A stretch of DNA of 64,000 nt from Cubamyces lactineus (lineage: Eukaryota; Basidiomycota; Agaricomycetes; Polyporales; Polyporaceae): assembly GCA_022376465.1 (NCBI GenBank), contig JACDTU010000001.1, forward strand, positions 930,001 to 994,000, in the 5' to 3' direction. Under the pieces are notes generated by a model. That model was not told the DNA's origin. It did no database searches and was given only the letters and a program-made list of their open reading frames with translations. Numbering within the stretch: position 1 is the first letter of the stretch; every line of letters starts with the position of its first letter. Both the position numbers and the translations under genes were made by a program. This document shows, in pieces, positions 58,671 through 64,000 of this stretch.

Positions 58671-59075
58671 GCTACGACTTCGCTTACTAGTATAGCTGGA
58701 AAAGACAAATATCTTCTGTTGTGGTGTACGATGCTTTCCTCTGCTATATCAGTGTACAATGTACAATGTCGTTCCTCTTTGCTTGACGTGCTGCCTGCAT
58801 ATACTACTCGCGATCGCGCATTCTTCTGTTTCAGGGACAATTATAGGCCTCTCGAGCGATCCTGTCACATACGCGTGACAGAGCTGCACGTGGGCGTGCT
58901 GAGACGCGACTAAGATCGTTCTCAACGCCGATGAGCCTCGGGCTGCCAGTGAGCCTCTCCCATCATAGCGGCCGTTCGCATGAGAGTCTAGACATTCAGT
59001 CAGTTAGTGCTACGACAAGCAATGTGATGTATTGACGAGCTGACCTGGCAATTGTGGCTAGTTTTCCTCCCGACA
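58671..59075. other. TERT upstream region
   Basis: 405 bp between the TPR stop and the TERT ATG; it holds the sites at 58871-58892. Confidence 0.5.
58871..58892. promoter_or_regulatory. MCB (ACGCGT) plus E-box (CACGTG) upstream of TERT
   Basis: ACGCGT at 58871-58876 and CACGTG at 58887-58892, 184-205 bp before the TERT ATG. Function is inferred from known fungal MBF and bHLH sites only. Confidence 0.4.
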
Positions 59076-62000
59076 ATGCAGAAAGCAGTATCTGACCATC
59101 CGCAGGATACTGCCGCGGTATCAATCTTGCGCGCGTATTACCCCGTTGTGAGGACGTTGAAACATCATTTGGAGAAGATCGTCTCCTTCGAGGACGCCCA
59201 TGCTTCGCTGTCACTATGCAACGATTCCCAACAATACAAGTCCTTACTGTCGTCCTCATACGTGGCGGGAGAGATTTCCCTAGATGGTACGAAGCGCTTC
59301 GTCCCATTCCCACCCATGTCAAATATGCGCGATGTGAGTCACCAATCAATGGAGGATAGAGCCTTCTATCTGACCGCGAAACACACAGATGCTGGATCGG
59401 GCCCAAGAGAAACTCTTCAGGGGGGCAAAGGGGGCTCGTCCGCCGAATATAATCACCGCCGGGTACCGCAGAGTGCGCGCCGTCAATTCCCGTTTTATAT
59501 CCATAGAGTATCTCTGATCATCGGAGAATAGGTCACACACTCCGATGGGCGGGCTAAGGCTGCTGCATCCCGCGTGCCGCTCACGAATTACTTCGTTAAC
59601 ACAATCGTCACGGCAATGCAAGCCCCTCATTGGGAGACTCTTCTGCAAAGGTACATCCCTTTGATTGGTTAGAAGCAACAGGATCTTACAGCCTCCTCAT
59701 CCGCGCAGAATAGGAGAAGACGCGATGTTGCATTTGCTCGTAGACACGTCCATATTTGTGTCCCTGCCGAACGATTGCTTCTGCCAAATGACGGGGAACC
59801 CCGTCACAAACCTAAAGCCCCCGGATCTCTCCAGGGGCGGCGAAGGGGGCGTGCTGCGGAATAACGCGGACCTGGCCACATATAGCCATGGCACGAAGAG
59901 GACGGCGTCACAAAACACCATGGCCCAGAGGCCGGCCAAGCGTCCTCGACATGGCGACCCCGACGTCAATCGACCGGGCACAGCTGGTGCAAGTCGTGAG
60001 GAACAGAGGTGAGTTAGTTGCGAGCTCTTTGGATAGTCGACCCTACGATGTTGAACTCCTGGGTAGGACAACACCAGCGGACATCATATTTCTACGCGCA
60101 CGCATGTTCTACTCGCGACCATCGTTGGTACCCCACACTGGCCGTTTTGTGTTTGGCTTGCCCACCAAACGTGGGTGCTTTTCCTGACCATTCTAGTCTG
60201 CGCCGCCTAACACCGTTGACTCTCAGACGTTCTGAACCGCTTCTATCCCAGCTGGGCCCCCAAGCCCAACGCAAGCGACGGTGGATGGGTGGATCCCAGC
60301 CCGCGGCAGCAGATGGAGCATGCTAGACATTTGGCGAAGTACGTGTTTCCCCTGCAGTATGGTCTCAAGAACCCGTTCAACTCTTCGGCGCCGCATCGCT
60401 CGAGCTACGGGATGCCGCCAGATTACTTGGACCGCGAGCAAGAGATCAAGGTGTGTTCGACTGCGAATCCGCTGGCATGCCAGCGGGCTGTCTCACGTGC
60501 ATTACACAGCTCAAAGGATCGTGCAAAACGCCTAAGAGGCTGAAGACAGTCCTTGGTTCCCTAGAGAAGATGATTTGGAGGCATCACAAATGTCGTTACA
60601 AAGCCCTGCTCGACCTCAGCTGTCCTTCCAAGGTAACGTTCCAGTCCACGACGGATTACCGTCACGTTGATGGGTCCATATAGCTGCGGAGAAAGAATGC
60701 TACCCCGTTGGACAATAGCGTCATACTGGTACGTCTGTGTATGAGCCCTCGCTCACCGCTCGGCGCAACATGACAAAGACGTTCTAGGAAATGATGTCGG
60801 AGATGTCTATCCAGCTCCAGACCCAGGCTTCCGTCACAAATCACAGCATATCCCTCGATTATTCAGGGCGTCCGATCTTCGTGCACGACCAGTCGCAAGC
60901 AGGCAAACAGCTCAAACACAAGCCGAGATTCGCGGAGTTTGTATGCGGGGTAAACGAGGTGTGTGGTAATCCGTATCGCGACTGTTGCGTTGCCACACAG
61001 TCCTTCATACAGGTCTTCCGCTACGCGGTGCTGGTGACGAGAGCGGTCATTCCGAAGGTGTTCTGGGGAAGCAAGCGGAACTTCCAAGTGACGATGAGCT
61101 GTAAGCTTGCTCGCTTGACTGGTGTCGCACAACCTCACAACCTACATTTCGCAGACGTCAAACATATGATAACAGCGCGCCGTTATGAGACGCTTAGCCT
61201 TCACCAAGTCTTGCAGAACTTCCAGACTTCAGATTGTGACTGGCTCATGCCTCCTGGGGCGGGGATGCAGCACCAGACTCGAGTCTCCCTATCCGACTCA
61301 CTCAAACGACGCGAGCTTCTAGAGGAGTTCCTGTTTTGGTATTTCGACTCCTTCCTCATCCCGCTCATTAAGGTGTGTACCATCCGAAGGCGGGGGAGCA
61401 TCACATTGAAAGAGAGAAGACGACGTTCTATGTGACAGAGTCGTCCGCCTTCCGAAACAGGGTCCTCTACTTCCGACACGATGATTGGAGTACATTGTGC
61501 GCACCTCTAGTGGAGAAGCTGAGCTCGGACACCTTCCAGCAGATAGACCCAGTACGTCGCGGGTCCATCCTACGTTGTCGAAGCTGATGCAGTAGTAACA
61601 ATCTTTAGCATGAAGCGCAAGAAATACTCCGACAGCGTCAGCTAGGATTCTCGTTTGTCCGTCTCCTGCCAAAGGAGACGGGTGTGCGCCCCGTAGTGAA
61701 CCTTAGGCGGCGGCTCGACAATGCAAGTCCCATTCATACGAGGTGATCGTACTTGTACTAACGGCCTGCTTCAGGACGCGCACAGGCCTGGACAGTCTAT
61801 CAACCAGATTCTGCAGGCTGCGTTTCAAATCCTGACCTACGAGAAGGTGTTGCCAAGATGTCATTCGTGTATCTTGCAGGACTGACCTCATCGTGTGCAG
61901 GATCGTCAACCAGTACGTATAGGCGCGTCTGCGTTTGGCCCAAACGAGATCTACGCGAAGCTCAGGACGTTCAAGCACCGCCTGACTGGCGGAAGTCCTT

Positions 62001-63959
62001 CTGCGACGCTGTGCGTGTCGAACCTACGCTTAGCTATCTGTCATACACTGCTCACCCATGCCACCCTCAGGCCCGAGCTCTACTTCGTGAAAGTGGACGT
62101 TCAGGCGTGTTTCGATACCATCGAGCAGAAGAGGTTGCTTGAGATTCTGCGCGAGCTACTGCTTGAGGTACATGTGCCCATCTCACTACACGCTCTCAAG
62201 ATGTCATTGATCATGGTGTATTTGCCAGGATGCGTATATGATCCAAAGGTACGGCACCGTCCATCAGGCGGGTGAGAAAATACAGCGGAAATTCGTTAAG
62301 AAAGCACTCCCGGAAGGTGAGAGGTGGTTCGGTATCAATCATCGGTCGCCAATATGTTTGCTAATGATGTTTTGGAGATGACCACCCCCATTTCCTGACG
62401 TACGCTGCTCAACTTGCGCAAGCGCTGCGACACACTCTGTTCGCGGATCAGGTAGGCTCCGGTTGCGACCCTCGTGGAGTAAGGTCGTCGAGTAGCTCAC
62501 TTATGAAGTAGGTGGTATACCCATTCTCTCGCCGTAAAGAGATCATCGCTCTCTTGGAGGAACACATCACGGAGAACATAGTGAAGGTACGAACGTCTAC
62601 TTTTATGACTGCCACAACACCTGCACACCCGCGTTCACCCGCACACAGATTGGGGACGAATACTACCGCCAAGTCATCGGCATACCCCAAGGTTCCGTCC
62701 TGTCTGCGCTCCTCTGTGCCTTCTTCTATGGCCATCTCGAACGCGAGAAATTCGCGTTCATGGATGACCCTGAATGTGTGAGTAGTGCTGTGTCCAGTAA
62801 AACTAAACGAATCTAATATGGCCGTTGTTCAGGTCTTGATGAGGCTCATCGACGACTGGCTGCTGATCACAACCGATCGTGCGAAAGCCGTCAGCTTCTA
62901 CGACATGTTGTCGGCAGGTGGGCGGGGATATTGGGATTGAAGTTCTCGTAGCCTGACGGATGCTCACAGGACACCCTGAATACGGTTGCTTCATATCCAA
63001 GGACAAGAGCCTAGTCAACTTCGATCATCCCGAACTTGTGAACATCGTGGATCCGCGGTCGAAAGGTACCTTCTCGTCGTTGTGTAAGTGCCTGAGTGAG
63101 CTGGCGGCTCATCTGCCCTTCCAGTATTCCCGTGGTGCGGATATTCGATCAACATGCGCGACTTGTCGGTCACTGTCGACTATACTAGGTACCACACTAC
63201 TTGTGAGTTCGCTCGATGCTTGTAGTCTCGCGTCTGGACCTCAGTGACGCTGATTGTGAACGTAGACCTGCAAGATTCCTTGACGGTTGAGTACAGTCGC
63301 CGACCCGGCGCTGCGTTCGCATACAAGATGATGCAGTACGTCGTTCGCCATATGCGTTGATTCACATTCGCGGACTGTTGCACGATAGGCTGGCGAAGTC
63401 GAAGAGCCACATCATCTACAATGACGCCAACCTCAACTCCAGCGATGCCGTGCACCTCAACATCTATCAGAACTTCACCGTGCTGGCAATGAAGATGCAT
63501 TACTACCTGAAAGAGTGGCGGCTCGACATGTCAAAGCACCACACGTTTGTCTTAAGTGCGTTCTGGCCGCAATGAACCATCGGACGCCCACTGACAGCTG
63601 TGATCCGCACGCAGAAACCATCCGCCGAACCATCCACTTTGCGTATACCTCCGCGTGCAACAAAGCGACCCACAAGCTCGCTCGCGCTCATCGTGCCCGC
63701 GTTAATCTGCAAGAACGACAAGTGACTTGGTACGCTGCCTCTTCATCTGTCAAAGTTCCACGAATCTGGGCCTCAACCCCACGCCAGGCTCGGTTTGCAC
63801 GCCTTCCACTCCGTGTTATCCCGCAAGCCGCAGGCGTACACCCATTTGCTCAAGGCGCTGAGCTTCCAGCTCTCGTTGCCGCGCTACCGGCATCTCCGGA
63901 AGCGATTCCGCGGCGTGGTCGCAGAGGGCCTGTCCACTGTCACGTTGCTGTGCTTCTAA
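59076..63959 (+). CDS. TERT: Telomerase reverse transcriptase, complete, 27 exons
   Basis: Exons: 59076-59333, 59389-59472, 59532-59650, 59709-60008, 60067-60170, 60227-60450, 60510-60632, 60684-60728, 60788-60958, 61001-61100, 61155-61372, 61420-61551, 61609-61742, 61786-61846, 61901-62010, 62071-62167, 62229-62316, 62378-62451, 62512-62586, 62649-62777, 62833-62917, 62970-63065, 63125-63202, 63266-63335, 63389-63555, 63615-63729, 63788-63959. They give 1,142 aa, the usual TERT size. Seen: TEN-like start with NIITAGYR; DTSIFVSLPNDCFCQMTG; FPLQYGLKNP; T motif FYVTESSAFRNRVLYFRHDD (from residue 585); motif 2 LLPKETGVRPVVNL; motif A VKVDVQACFD (catalytic D737); motif B' GIPQGSVLS; motif C LIDDWLLIT (D889, D890); and a basic C-terminal extension. 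All catalytic aspartates are present. It copies telomeric repeats from the telomerase RNA template. Confidence 0.95.
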
Positions 63960-64000
63960 TTGCGCCGCTTACGCTTGTTGCGATGTCAATGACTCAATGC

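Overview
The window is nuclear DNA from a filamentous basidiomycete, most likely an Agaricomycete. The genes are GC-rich and cut by many short introns of about 50-80 nt. The proteins are fungal in type: mitochondrial Lon with an Ala/Pro/acidic insert, a Crz1-type zinc-finger factor, a Caf120/Skg3 PH protein, a Ca3427-like PBP2 protein, and telomerase reverse transcriptase. The large transposon is a Ty3/gypsy chromovirus. I worked out exon boundaries by hand from splice signals, reading phase and family resemblance. Every multi-exon model below keeps frame to a single stop.

Layout. 1-3052 (+) is the 3' part of the Lon protease gene. An intron-containing tRNA-Arg(CCT) follows at 3651-3740 (-). 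From about 3.7 to 20.5 kb I find no convincing host gene. This desert holds a nest of two mobile elements: a ~738-bp DNA transposon or MITE-like element (6273-14707, matched terminal inverted repeats, 6-bp target duplication GGAGAT) split by a 7,692-bp Ty3/gypsy chromovirus on the minus strand (6628-14319, 435-bp LTRs differing at 3 sites, 5-bp target duplication TTACA).

The chromovirus has gag, a canonical -1 slippery site, and a pol broken by a frame change and three TGA stops. After integrase it carries three tightly packed sense ORFs that I do not recognise: two short membrane-segment ORFs and a Cys/His-rich ORF.

From 20.5 kb the window is gene-dense. In order: Crz1-type factor (20547-23465, +); WD40/DUF2415-like protein (26217-28733, +); Ser/Pro-rich protein with a KEN motif (29581-31743, +); F-box protein (32898-34140, +); Caf120/Skg3-like PH protein (35027-40473, +); possible small secreted protein (40948-41184, -); PBP2 protein (42176-43821, +); second F-box protein (44857-47164, -); Yip1-family Golgi protein (48075-49519, -); proteasome ATPase Rpt2 (49840-51428, +), divergent from the Yip1 gene; unknown Ser/Pro-rich protein (53833-55541, +); small inner-membrane, complex I-like protein (56844-57244, -); TPR protein (57538-58670, +); complete 27-exon TERT (59076-63959, +).

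These are ordinary single-copy host genes and do not form a functional cluster. The least expected items are the three-ORF cassette behind the chromovirus integrase, the CpG-decay pattern of its pol, the nested MITE, and several splicing oddities: a zero-length-exon intron pair, a GC-AG intron, an ATG-only exon in RPT2, and 17- and 20-nt exons.
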